In this document: positions 15,758 through 23,784 of the stretch, piece by piece | Layout: every line of letters begins with the position of its first letter | How positions within the stretch are numbered: position 1 is the first letter of the stretch | Source of the DNA: an uncultured Oscillospiraceae bacterium | GTDB lineage: Bacteria; Bacillota; Clostridia; Oscillospirales; JAAYXM01 | Assembly (NCBI GenBank): GCA_934646115.1 | Contig: CAKUEM010000026.1 | Span: forward strand, 1-25,612 | DNA: 25,612 bases | Reading direction: 5' to 3' | The notes under the pieces: generated by a model | Told to the model about the DNA's origin: nothing | What the model saw: the letters and a program-made list of their open reading frames with translations, nothing else | Databases searched by the model: none | Translations under genes and position numbers: made by a program

Positions 15758-16603
15758 ATGGAATGGCCGCGCGTGAAAAATATTTTGATCGTGCTTCTTG
15801 TCATTGTAAATCTCTTCCTGTTCGTGGCGTATGCCAATTCCGCCATGCAGGAGGCGCGCAGTGCGCGCGCGGCGCGCGAGGAATTGGTCAGCGTGCTTGC
15901 GGCGCGCGGCTTTGCGCTTGATGAGGCGCTGCTTCCGCAGAAGGGCGCTGTGCTGTATCCCGCGCGCGCCATGCGCGATAGTGAGCGCGAGGGCGAGCTT
16001 GCGCGCGCGCTGCTCGGCGATGCGGAGGGCGACCGGCTGGGCACGGGCACGATGCGCTATCAGAGCGACGCGGGCGAGCTGCGCTTCCGCGCCGGCGGCT
16101 ATTTTGAAATTACGCTGCGCAGCTGTCCGCAGGTGACGGACGCGGCGAGCATGCGCGTCTTTGTGCAGGAGATCGCGGCGAAGCTCGGCATGCAGATCGC
16201 GGAGGGCGAGATCCCGGTCGAGCAGGACGCGGCGAGCTTCCGCGCAAGCGTAACGCAGATGATTTTGGGCGTGCCGCTTTATAATTGCCGGCTGAGCGCG
16301 TGGGTGCTCTCTGACCAGAGCGCGAAGATCACCGGGCGCATGATGTATGATAAAGTAACGATCCTGCGCGGGCGCGAGCCATACGCCGTGACCGGGCTTC
16401 TGCTCAATCTGGTGGAGGAGCTGGAATCGCAGGGGGTGCATTCCGGCACGATCGAGGAGATCTCCGCCGGATATCGCGTGAGCGTCGGCTCCGGCAGCGG
16501 GAATTCCGGCACGCTGTATGCGCTGCCTGTTTGGAAACTCCGCGTGGACGGCGCGGAATATTTCCTCGGCGCGATGAACGGAAAACCCGTCTATCTCGAT
16601 TAG
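15758..16603 (+). CDS. walI: WalI (YycI)-like WalK regulator
   Basis: WalI partners with WalH in controlling WalK. The 281-residue product starts MEWPRVKNILIVLLVIVNLF, which closely resembles the YycI opening (acidic-W-basic, then a single helix at about 8-26). The rest is a predicted extracytoplasmic domain ending in WKLRVDGAEYFLGAMNGKPVYLD, a typical YycI-like finish. It starts 24 bases after walH. No terminator follows, so transcription may continue toward murA. An alternative reading as an unrelated secreted protein is unlikely given the context. Confidence 0.85.
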   Translation: MEWPRVKNILIVLLVIVNLFLFVAYANSAMQEARSARAAREELVSVLAARGFALDEALLPQKGAVLYPARAMRDSEREGELARALLGDAEGDRLGTGTMRYQSDAGELRFRAGGYFEITLRSCPQVTDAASMRVFVQEIAAKLGMQIAEGEIPVEQDAASFRASVTQMILGVPLYNCRLSAWVLSDQSAKITGRMMYDKVTILRGREPYAVTGLLLNLVEELESQGVHSGTIEEISAGYRVSVGSGSGNSGTLYALPVWKLRVDGAEYFLGAMNGKPVYLD

Positions 16604-16644
16604 AAATTTTTTTAAAGCGTTTTGCGCTGTGTTAGAATTTTTCA

Positions 16645-16673
16645 TTGATTTTTATGGGGAATAATGATATACT
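16645..16673 (+). promoter_or_regulatory. promoter of murA (sigma-A type)
   Basis: TTGATT (16645-16650) and TATACT (16668-16673) are separated by 17 bases within an AT-rich stretch that stands out from its surroundings. It implies a leader of about 120 bases before murA. That leader contains a CGCCCG/CGGGCG hairpin but no riboswitch I recognise. Confidence 0.75.
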
Positions 16674-16802
16674 AAATAAAATATAAGAGGTTTTTTATAA
16701 CTTCCAGTATTTGCATAATTTCCGGTGGCTTGTGGAATGATACATATTGCGCCCGGCGTGCGCGGGCGTTGGATAAAGTTTGGTCAAAAGAGGGTGCGTT
16801 GA

Positions 16803-18098
16803 TTGACGAAATATATCATTGAGGGCGGGCATCCGCTGCGGGGCGAGATCAATATCAGCGGCGCGAAGAACGCTGCGGTCGCGATCATTCCGGCGGCAAT
16901 TTTGGTAGACGGCGTGTGCCGTATTGAAAATATTCCGAAGATTTCTGACGTGACGTTGATGCTGGATATCCTGCGCGAGCTGGGCGCGAAGGTGCGCCTG
17001 GTCAACAGCTCCTGCGTGGAGCTGGATTGCAGGAAGATCCATTCTTATAAAGCGCCGTATGACATGGTGCGCACGATTCGTGCTTCCTATTATCTCATCG
17101 GTTCGCTGCTCGGGCGGTTTGGCAGCGCGCAGGTCGCGCTTCCGGGCGGCTGCTATTTCGGCGTGCGGCCGATCGACCAGCATTTAAAGGGCTTTAAGGC
17201 GCTCGGCGCGGAGATCGATATTCAAAACGGCTTTGTGGTTGCGGAAAGCAAGGGGCGCCTGAAGGGCAGCTCGATTTATTTAGACGTGGTTTCCGTGGGC
17301 GCAACGATGAATATCATGATCGCCGCTGTGCTGGCAGAAGGGATGACCGTGATCGAAAACGCCGCAAAAGAGCCGCATATCGTGGATCTTGCGAACTTTT
17401 TAAACTCGATGGGCGCGAACGTGACCGGCGCGGGCACGGATGTGATCAAGATCCGCGGCGTTGAGCGGATGACCGGCGGCAGCTACGCGATCATTCCCGA
17501 CCAGATCGAGGCGGGGACGTATATGGCGGCCGCGGCGGCGACCGGCGGCGAGCTGCTGATCAAAAACGTGATCCCGAAGCATCTGGAATGCATCACCGCG
17601 AAGCTGCTTGAAATGGGCGTGACCGTGGAGGAGCAGGACGATGCGGTGCTTGTGCGGCGCGAGGGCGCGCTCAAAAAGACGAATATTAAAACGCTTCCGT
17701 ATCCCGGATTCCCCACGGATATGCAGCCGCAGGCGGCGGTGCTTTTATGCCTTGCCGAGGGGATGAGCCTGGTCACGGAGAGCGTTTGGGACAATCGATA
17801 TCGCTATGTGGAGGAGTTAAAGCGCATGGGCGCGCAGATCCAGGTGGATGGCAAGGTCGCGGTGATCGAGGGCTGCGGCAAGCTCAACGGCGCGCCGGTC
17901 AAGGCGTGCGATTTGCGCGCGGGCGCGGCGATGGTGATCGCGGGGCTTGCGGCGCACGGCGTGACCGAGGTGGAGGATATCTGCTATATCGAGCGCGGAT
18001 ATGAAGAACTGGTAGAGAAGCTGCGCCGCGTGGGCGCGCATATCAGCCGCGTGGAGCTGCCGGACACGCCGCCCGTCAGTCAGGCGCAGGCGCAATAG
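16803..18098 (+). CDS. murA: UDP-N-acetylglucosamine 1-carboxyvinyltransferase
   Basis: MurA transfers enolpyruvate from PEP to UDP-GlcNAc, the first committed step of peptidoglycan precursor synthesis in the cytoplasm. The 431 residues include the substrate lysine motif GAKNAA (K22), the loop LPGGCYFGVRPID with the catalytic cysteine C117 that fosfomycin attacks, and the aspartate in FPTDMQPQ. The start is a TTG at 16803, where AGAGGGTG lies 6 bases upstream and homology begins with TKYIIEGG. The last residues form an unusual Q/A-rich tail. The gene has its own promoter and terminator and separates walI from walJ. Bacillota often have two MurA copies; whether this is the only one cannot be seen. 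Confidence 0.97.
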   Translation: MTKYIIEGGHPLRGEINISGAKNAAVAIIPAAILVDGVCRIENIPKISDVTLMLDILRELGAKVRLVNSSCVELDCRKIHSYKAPYDMVRTIRASYYLIGSLLGRFGSAQVALPGGCYFGVRPIDQHLKGFKALGAEIDIQNGFVVAESKGRLKGSSIYLDVVSVGATMNIMIAAVLAEGMTVIENAAKEPHIVDLANFLNSMGANVTGAGTDVIKIRGVERMTGGSYAIIPDQIEAGTYMAAAAATGGELLIKNVIPKHLECITAKLLEMGVTVEEQDDAVLVRREGALKKTNIKTLPYPGFPTDMQPQAAVLLCLAEGMSLVTESVWDNRYRYVEELKRMGAQIQVDGKVAVIEGCGKLNGAPVKACDLRAGAAMVIAGLAAHGVTEVEDICYIERGYEELVEKLRRVGAHISRVELPDTPPVSQAQAQ

Positions 18099-18112
18099 CA
18101 TGAATGTGACAG

Positions 18113-18141
18113 GGCGGGGGCGTTTTTGCCCGCGCCTTTTT
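18113..18141 (+). terminator. terminator of murA
   Basis: GGCGGGGGC (18113-18121) pairs with GCCCGCGCC (18128-18136) with one mismatch and a TTTTT-containing loop, then T18137-T18141. It begins 14 bases after the murA stop and separates it from walJ. Confidence 0.75.
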
Positions 18142-18213
18142 CATAAATCGCGCAGCGGATCGGGCTCTGTTCGAAAGCGGCGCGCGAAGCGATCAAAAAC
18201 AAGGAGCGAACCG

Positions 18214-19050
18214 ATGAATTTTTGCACACTGGCGAGCGGGTCGAACGGCAACGCGAGCGTTCTTTCCGCGGGCGAACAACATATTTTGATCGATGCGGGC
18301 ATCTCAAACCGCGCGATCTGTACGGCGCTTTCCGCGCTGGATATCGCGCCGGACGCGGTTTCGGCGCTTTTGATCACGCATGAGCACAGCGATCATATCC
18401 GCGGGCTTGCCGTTTGGGCGCGGCAGCATCCGGAATGCCGGCTGTTTGCGCCGGATGCTTGCGCGCAGGCGCTGTGTGCGCAGAACCCCGCGCTTTCCGC
18501 GCGGATGCACGCGTTTTCGGCAGGGGATTCGTTTTGCGTGGGCGATGTGCGCGTGCGCACGGTCAAAACGCCGCACGATACGCCGGTGAGCGTGGGCTAT
18601 TGCATGGAGCATGCGGGGCGGCGCGTTGTGATCGCGACCGATCTCGGCTATGTGCCGGACGCGCTGCGTGAGATGATCGCGAGCGCGGCGCTGCTGCTCA
18701 TTGAGGCGAATTATGACGAAAAGAAGCTGCAATACGGGCGTTACCCGCTGCCGCTGAAGCACCGGATCATGAGCGAGCGCGGGCATTTATCAAATACCGA
18801 TTGCGCGGACTGCGTGCTGGAGGCGGCGCGGCGCGGCGTGCGGCATGTGCTGCTCGGGCATCTGAGCGCGGAGAATAATACGCCGCGGCTTGCGTATGAA
18901 ACCGTGCATCGGCGGCTGCTGGACGCGGGCATTATCCCGGGCGTGGATATGCAGCTTCAGGTTGCGCCGCGCGGCATGCGGGGCGAGCCGGTCACATTAG
19001 ATCAGGAGGAAATATGCTCTCAGTTCAAATCATCTGTCTCGGTCGGCTGA
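18214..19050 (+). CDS. walJ: WalJ (YycJ) metallo-beta-lactamase-fold hydrolase
   Basis: WalJ is a cytoplasmic metal-dependent hydrolase of the wal locus, linked in other bacteria to coordinating cell division with DNA replication; related proteins have 5' exonuclease activity. The 278-residue protein begins MNFCTLASGSNGNAS, the family opening, and carries HEHSDH at 56-61. Further ligands are likely in KTPHDTPVSVG, the aspartate of IATDLG, and LLGHLSAENN. The ATG at 18214 has AAGGAG 7 bases upstream. Its last 37 bases overlap the start of rlmH in another frame, which places the rlmH ribosome site inside walJ. No promoter is obvious between the murA terminator and walJ. Confidence 0.93.
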   Translation: MNFCTLASGSNGNASVLSAGEQHILIDAGISNRAICTALSALDIAPDAVSALLITHEHSDHIRGLAVWARQHPECRLFAPDACAQALCAQNPALSARMHAFSAGDSFCVGDVRVRTVKTPHDTPVSVGYCMEHAGRRVVIATDLGYVPDALREMIASAALLLIEANYDEKKLQYGRYPLPLKHRIMSERGHLSNTDCADCVLEAARRGVRHVLLGHLSAENNTPRLAYETVHRRLLDAGIIPGVDMQLQVAPRGMRGEPVTLDQEEICSQFKSSVSVG

Positions 19051-19448
19051 AAGAGAAATATTATATCGCCGCGTGCGAGGAGTATCGCAAACGGCTCATG
19101 GGCTCGGTGAAGCTGGAGATCATAGAGCTTCCGGAGGGCGCGGGCGCGGCGGAAATTTTGAAAAAAATAGTGCCGGGCGCGCAGCTTATCCCGCTCTGCA
19201 TCGAGGGGGAGCTGCTCTCCAGCGAGGAGCTGGCGGCGCATATCCGCACGGTGACGACGCGCGGCGTATCGCGCATTGCGTTTTTGATCGGCGGCTCGGA
19301 CGGGCTGCCCGAGGAGGTCAAGGCGCGCGGCGCGCTGCGGCTTTCGATGTCGCGCATGACGTTTCCGCATCATTTCGCGCGCGTGATGCTGCTTGAGCAG
19401 CTCTATCGCGCGATGCAGATCAACGAGGGCGGGAAATATCATAAATAA
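19014..19448 (+). CDS. rlmH: 23S rRNA pseudouridine-1915 N3-methyltransferase RlmH
   Basis: RlmH methylates pseudouridine 1915 in helix 69 of 23S rRNA, acting on assembled ribosomes. The 144 residues form a SPOUT knot: FLIGGSDGLP binds S-adenosylmethionine, and the C-terminal HHFARVMLLEQLYRAMQI followed by YHK is the family signature. The ATG has AGGAGG about 4 bases upstream, located inside the end of walJ, so translation is probably coupled. The position after walJ matches the wider conserved wal neighbourhood of Bacillota. Confidence 0.97.
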   Translation: MLSVQIICLGRLKEKYYIAACEEYRKRLMGSVKLEIIELPEGAGAAEILKKIVPGAQLIPLCIEGELLSSEELAAHIRTVTTRGVSRIAFLIGGSDGLPEEVKARGALRLSMSRMTFPHHFARVMLLEQLYRAMQINEGGKYHK

Positions 19449-19462
19449 CAGGGGGCGAGATT

Positions 19463-20266
19463 ATGCCGTTTTGTCCGAACTGCGGCGCGGAATATCGCGA
19501 TGGGTTTACCTTCTGCGCGGACTGTCACTGCCAGCTGGTGGAGCAGCCGCCGAAAAAGAAGAAAGGGCGCGCGGTGGAGTTCGTTTGGCTTGCCAATGCG
19601 CAGGACGGTCCGCTGGGCGAGAGCATGATCGGCATGCTGCGCGCGTTCGAGATCCCGTATCAGACGAGGTATGAGGATTCCGGCATGATCGCCGGGCTGT
19701 ACGGCGGGAAGAGCCCCTCCGGCGTGGACGTCTATGTCCCGGAGGACCGGCTGGAGGAGGCGCGCGCGCTGCTGCATGATGCGGAGTTTAATTTATTTGA
19801 GGCGATGGCGGGGCAATATTGGGTGCTGAAGGACACGAGCGAGTATCAGGACGAGATCATGCGCATTTTTGACGACTATTGGCGCAATTCGTTTGTTCCT
19901 GTGGAGGAATTCAGCACGGCGCAGGGGCAGATGCGCCTGCTTTGCGAGGAGGGGCAGCTGCTTGCGATCATTTGCGTGCGCGAGGACGGGCGCTGCGGCG
20001 TGTTCCTGCCGCCCGAGCTGCGCAGTGAGCAGGCGATCTATGACGCGGCGTTTGCCGAGTGCGTGAATTTTGCGCGCGAGCGCGGTCTGCGCGAGGCGTG
20101 GTGTTTGCTGCCGCACGAGGAAACGCTGCTGATCGGGCAGTTTTTTCAGCATGGCTTTTCCGGGCGCGACGAGGGGCAGGTCATGGAATGCCAGGGGCGG
20201 AAGATCCCGCTTCTGACGCTGTGGAGAAACCTGCAGGATGCGACAGATTTACCGGAAGAAGCGTGA
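19463..20266 (+). CDS. zinc-ribbon protein with DUF2007-like domain and possible GNAT-like domain
   Basis: I do not recognise a named gene. Three parts are visible in 267 residues. Residues 4-21 form a zinc ribbon (C4-X2-C7, C18-X2-C21). A charged linker (KKKKGR) leads to residues 38-105, which resemble DUF2007 signal-transducing-type domains, with VWLANAQDGPLGESMIGMLRA and VDVYVPEDRLEEARALL. Residues 115-250 contain a helix rich in aromatic and acidic residues. They end in FARERGLREAWCLLPH and FFQHGFSGRDEGQVM, which recall the last strands of GNAT acyltransferases, though the acetyl-CoA loop is not evident. It starts 14 bases after rlmH and lies 34 bases before pgcA. A regulatory or scaffold role is possible; no reaction can be assigned. 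Confidence 0.8.
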   Translation: MPFCPNCGAEYRDGFTFCADCHCQLVEQPPKKKKGRAVEFVWLANAQDGPLGESMIGMLRAFEIPYQTRYEDSGMIAGLYGGKSPSGVDVYVPEDRLEEARALLHDAEFNLFEAMAGQYWVLKDTSEYQDEIMRIFDDYWRNSFVPVEEFSTAQGQMRLLCEEGQLLAIICVREDGRCGVFLPPELRSEQAIYDAAFAECVNFARERGLREAWCLLPHEETLLIGQFFQHGFSGRDEGQVMECQGRKIPLLTLWRNLQDATDLPEEA

Positions 20267-20300
20267 TAGAATATGAGCATCAGGAAGGGAGAGATGCGGT

Positions 20301-22028
20301 ATGGCATATCGTGAAGAATATGAGCGCTGGCTGCATGCGGAGGCGCTCTCTGACGACGAGCGCGCAGAGCTTTCTGCGATCAGCGGGGACGAAAAGGAGA
20401 TCGAGGACCGGTTTTTTGCGCCGCTCAGCTTTGGAACGGCGGGGCTGCGCGGCGTGCTGGGCGTTGGGCTGCACCGCATGAATATCCATACGGTGCGCCA
20501 GGCGACGCAGGGCATGGCCACGCTGATCTGCGGCATGGGCAAGGAGGCGCGTGCGCGCGGCGTTGCGATCTGCATGGATTGCCGCATCGGCAGCGAGCAG
20601 TTCGCGCGCGAGGCGGCGTGCGTGCTTGCGGGCAACGGCATCCGCGTATTTTTGTTTGACGCGCTGCGCCCCACGCCGGAGCTTTCGTTTGCCATCCGCG
20701 CGATCGGCTGCATTGCGGGCATCAACATCACCGCGAGCCACAACCCCAAGGAATACAACGGCTACAAGGCGTATTGGGAGGATGGCGCGCAGCTTCCGCC
20801 CGCGCAGGCGGAGGTCGTTGCGCAGGCGATCGCGCAGACCGATATTTTTTGCGGGATCACGCGCATGGATTTTGACCGCGCGGTGAAGAAGGGAAAGATC
20901 ACGATCATCGGCGAGGAGGTCGATGAGTCGTTTTTATTCCATGTGATGGAGATGGCGATCAATCGCGACGTGGTCGCGCGCGTGGCGGACCATTTCTCCG
21001 TGGTATATACGCCGTTTCACGGGACCGGGTATCGCCTTGTGCCGGAGGCGCTGCGCCGCTTGGGGCTGAAGCATATTTACTGCGTGCCCGAGCAGATGGT
21101 GATCGACGGCACGTTCCCGACTGTGAAGAGCCCGAACCCGGAAAATCGCGAGGGGTTTGCGCATGCGATCGCGCTTGCGAAGGAGAAAAATGTGGACCTG
21201 ATCATCGGGACCGACCCGGACGCGGACCGCGTGGGCGTGGTCGTGCGCGCCGGGCAGGGCGAATACGTCACGATCTCGGGCAATCAGATGGGCGTTTTGC
21301 TGCTGGATTATATCATCGCTGCGCGCCGCCTGACCGGGACGATGCCGGAGAAGCCCTGCGCGCTCAAAACGATCGTCACGACCGAGATGGCGCGCCGCGT
21401 GTGCGAGCAAAACGGCGTGGCGATGTTTGACACGTTTACCGGGTTTAAGTTCCTCGCCGAGAAGATCGGGCAGCTGCAGGCGGAGGGCTATCAATACCTG
21501 CTCGCCTATGAGGAATCTTATGGATATCTGGTCGGCGATTATTGCCGCGATAAGGACGCGGTGACCGCGTCGATGCTGATCGCGGAGATGGCGGCGTTTT
21601 ATGCGGAAAAGGGCATGACGCTGTATGACGCGCTGCAGGCGCTGTTTGAAAAATACGGTCATTTTGCGGAGCATACGATCAATTTGGTCATGCCGGGTCT
21701 GGATGGGCTGTCGCGCATGGCGGCGCTGATGGATGCGCTGCGGAATTCTCCGCCGCGCACGCTGGCGGGCGCTGCGGTCACGGCGGTGCGCGATTATCAG
21801 AGCGGAACGCGCAAAAATTTACAGGATTCGTCAATCGAAACGATGGAGCTTTCCGGCTCGAATGTGCTATACTTTGAATGTGAGGACGGGACGCGCTTTA
21901 TCGTTCGACCGAGCGGGACCGAGCCGAAAATTAAAATTTATCTGCTGGCGCGCGGCGCGGATGCGGAGGAATGCATGCGCAAAATCAGCGCATACACCGA
22001 GGCGGCGCGTGCGCTTTGCGCAGAATAA
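20301..22028 (+). CDS. pgcA: alpha-phosphohexomutase (phosphoglucomutase/phosphomannomutase)
   Basis: The enzyme moves phosphate between C1 and C6 of hexoses, linking glucose 6-phosphate to glucose 1-phosphate and so to UDP-glucose, glycolipid and wall polymer synthesis. The 575 residues match the PgcA class. The phosphoserine is S146 in TASHNPKEYNGYK, the magnesium loop is DPDADR at 305-310, the sugar loop is EESYGYL, and the phosphate site is RPSGTEPKIKIY near the C-terminus. SFGTAGLRG near 43-51 is typical of this long form. The ATG follows a GAAGGGAGA site. It is 19 bases ahead of nagA. Confidence 0.95.
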   Translation: MAYREEYERWLHAEALSDDERAELSAISGDEKEIEDRFFAPLSFGTAGLRGVLGVGLHRMNIHTVRQATQGMATLICGMGKEARARGVAICMDCRIGSEQFAREAACVLAGNGIRVFLFDALRPTPELSFAIRAIGCIAGINITASHNPKEYNGYKAYWEDGAQLPPAQAEVVAQAIAQTDIFCGITRMDFDRAVKKGKITIIGEEVDESFLFHVMEMAINRDVVARVADHFSVVYTPFHGTGYRLVPEALRRLGLKHIYCVPEQMVIDGTFPTVKSPNPENREGFAHAIALAKEKNVDLIIGTDPDADRVGVVVRAGQGEYVTISGNQMGVLLLDYIIAARRLTGTMPEKPCALKTIVTTEMARRVCEQNGVAMFDTFTGFKFLAEKIGQLQAEGYQYLLAYEESYGYLVGDYCRDKDAVTASMLIAEMAAFYAEKGMTLYDALQALFEKYGHFAEHTINLVMPGLDGLSRMAALMDALRNSPPRTLAGAAVTAVRDYQSGTRKNLQDSSIETMELSGSNVLYFECEDGTRFIVRPSGTEPKIKIYLLARGADAEECMRKISAYTEAARALCAE

Positions 22029-22047
22029 CGAAGGGGAGTTTTCACGC

Positions 22048-23214
22048 ATGAGGATCGCTTTTACAAACGGGCTGGTGATCACGCCGAACGAGAAGGTGCG
22101 CGGCGGCGTGATCGCGGAAAATGACCGGATCGTGCGCGTGTTTGAGGGCGAGCTGCCCGAAGCGTGCGACCGCGTGGTCGATGTGGCGGGCAGCTATATC
22201 GCGCCGGGCTTTATCGATTTACATACGCATGGCGGCGGCGGCTTCGATTATACCGACGCGACCGTCGAGGCATACACCACGGGCGCGCGCGTCCATTTAA
22301 AGCACGGGACGACCGCCATGATGCCGACGATCACGACCTGCTCGCACGAGGTGCTGACCCGGTCGCTCAACGCATATCAGGCGGCGGAGCATGAGGAGAA
22401 CATGCCGATGTTTATCGGCGCGCATCTGGAGGGACCGTATTTCTCGCCGGAGCAGGCGGGCGCGCAGGACCCGGAATATATTCGAAACCCGAACCGCGCG
22501 GAGTATTTGCCGCTGCTGGACGAGTATCCGATCATCCGGCGCTGGTCGGTCGCGGCGGAGCTGCCCGGCGCGCTGGAGATGGGGCTTGAGCTTTCGCGCC
22601 GCGGCGTGGTCGCCTCGGTCGGGCATTCCGACGCGATGTATGAGGACATGCGCCGCGCGGCGGATTATGGATACACGCTGCTCACGCATTTTTATTCCGG
22701 CATGGCGGGCGTGCGCCGCGTGAATGCGTATCGGCATTCCGGCGCGATCGAGAGCGGGTATTTGATCGACGATTTCGCCGTGGAGATCATTGCCGACGGG
22801 CATCATCTGCCGGAGAGCCTGCTCAAGCTGATCTACAAGAGCAAGGGCAGCGCGAACATCTGCCTTGTGACCGATTCGGTCAGCGGCGCGGGCATGCCGG
22901 AGGGCTGGCGCTCAAAGCTTTGCGGCGTGGATTTCATGATCGAGGGCGGCGTTGCCAAGCTGCTGGATCGCAGCGCGTTTGCCGGCAGCGTGACCACGGC
23001 GAATAACCTGATCCGCACGATGGTTGAGATCGCGGAGGTGCCGATCTGCGAGGCGGTGAAGATGTTAACGCTGACCCCGGCGCGCATCGCCGGCGTGGCG
23101 GACCGGATGGGAAGCCTTGTGCCGGGCAAGCTTGCGAATATCGCGGTGTTTGACCGGGAATATCAGGTGTCGCATGTGATGGTTTCCGGAAAAATGTGCA
23201 GCGAGGCGCTTTAA
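22048..23214 (+). CDS. nagA: N-acetylglucosamine-6-phosphate deacetylase
   Basis: NagA removes acetate from GlcNAc-6-phosphate, returning wall-derived amino sugar to metabolism. The 388-residue amidohydrolase has HTH at 59-61, the metal-binding E128 in HLEGPY, H193 in GHSDA, H214 in THFYSGM and the catalytic D276 in VTDSVSGAG. The ATG at 22048 is chosen because AAGGGGAG lies 9 bases upstream and the family starts there; an in-frame upstream reading would overlap pgcA. The canonical THLFNAM...HHR segment is replaced by THFYSGMAGVRRVN, marking a divergent subgroup whose substrate could vary. No nagB is next to it. It ends the gene group begun at walJ. Confidence 0.92.
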   Translation: MRIAFTNGLVITPNEKVRGGVIAENDRIVRVFEGELPEACDRVVDVAGSYIAPGFIDLHTHGGGGFDYTDATVEAYTTGARVHLKHGTTAMMPTITTCSHEVLTRSLNAYQAAEHEENMPMFIGAHLEGPYFSPEQAGAQDPEYIRNPNRAEYLPLLDEYPIIRRWSVAAELPGALEMGLELSRRGVVASVGHSDAMYEDMRRAADYGYTLLTHFYSGMAGVRRVNAYRHSGAIESGYLIDDFAVEIIADGHHLPESLLKLIYKSKGSANICLVTDSVSGAGMPEGWRSKLCGVDFMIEGGVAKLLDRSAFAGSVTTANNLIRTMVEIAEVPICEAVKMLTLTPARIAGVADRMGSLVPGKLANIAVFDREYQVSHVMVSGKMCSEAL

Positions 23215-23223
23215 CAAAAGCGC

Positions 23224-23252
23224 TTGCCAGATCGCGCCATCTGTGCTAGAAT
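23224..23252 (+). promoter_or_regulatory. promoter of the stalk-domain protein gene
   Basis: TTGCCA (23224-23229) and TAGAAT (23247-23252) are separated by 17 bases, starting only 10 bases after the nagA stop codon. The match is close to the sigma-A consensus. Confidence 0.75.
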
Positions 23253-23290
23253 ACAGTTGTGGCGGTGTTGCCAGGAAAGGGAGGATGTTT

Positions 23291-23719
23291 ATGCAAGCCA
23301 TCAAACGAAGAGTTCTTTTGCTGTTGGTCGCGCTTTGCTGCGTCCTTTCGGCGGCGTCGGCCTCGGGCGCGATCACGGTGACGGTCAATGGAAGCGCGCT
23401 CCCCGCGAACGCGATGATCGTAAACGGCTCGGTCATGCTGCCGTTTCGCACGGTGTTCCACGCGCTGGGCGTGACAGACGGGCAGATCAAATGGAATGCG
23501 GCGCAGCGCTCCATCGAGGTGCGCACCAGTGACGAGCGGTATCTGTTCCTCGTTGTGGGAAGCCAGGGCGCTTTGGTGAATGAAAAGATGCTCACGCTTC
23601 CGGTCGCGCCGTTTATTCAAAACGGAAGCACGTATGTCCCGGTGCGCGTGGTGGCGGAGGCGCTTGGCGCGTCTGTGCAATGGAAGGCCGCGAGCAGAAC
23701 GGTCGCGATCGTGAAATAG
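23291..23719 (+). CDS. secreted protein made of copper amine oxidase N-terminal-like (stalk) repeats
   Basis: The 142-residue product has a signal peptide (basic KRR, hydrophobic core at about 8-20, AxA-type cleavage near residue 24 or 27). Two copies of the copper amine oxidase N-terminal motif follow: NGSVMLPFRTVFHALG near 46-60 and NGSTYVPVRVVAEALG near 111-126, each trailed by a W-[NK] strand. In clostridial proteins this domain is usually an add-on to wall hydrolases or other exported enzymes; here nothing else is attached. It probably acts outside the cell as a binding or wall-associated module. The ATG at 23291 is preferred because AAAGGGAGG ends 6 bases upstream; the ATG at 23285 abuts it. 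It has its own promoter and terminator. Confidence 0.88.
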   Translation: MQAIKRRVLLLLVALCCVLSAASASGAITVTVNGSALPANAMIVNGSVMLPFRTVFHALGVTDGQIKWNAAQRSIEVRTSDERYLFLVVGSQGALVNEKMLTLPVAPFIQNGSTYVPVRVVAEALGASVQWKAASRTVAIVK

Positions 23720-23746
23720 CGCGCGGCGCAAAATAAGAAAACGGAG

Positions 23747-23784
23747 AGCCAGCTCTTTGCGGATGCAGGGGGCTGGCTTTTTTT
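23747..23784 (+). terminator. terminator of the stalk-domain protein gene
   Basis: AGCCAGCTC (23747-23755) pairs with GGGCTGGCT (23770-23778), including one G-U pair, and runs into seven T (23778-23784). Confidence 0.85.

Noticed and set aside
16674..16802. Riboswitch in the murA leader
   Set aside because: Only one short GC-rich hairpin is evident and no known riboswitch core matches; not enough to support a call.
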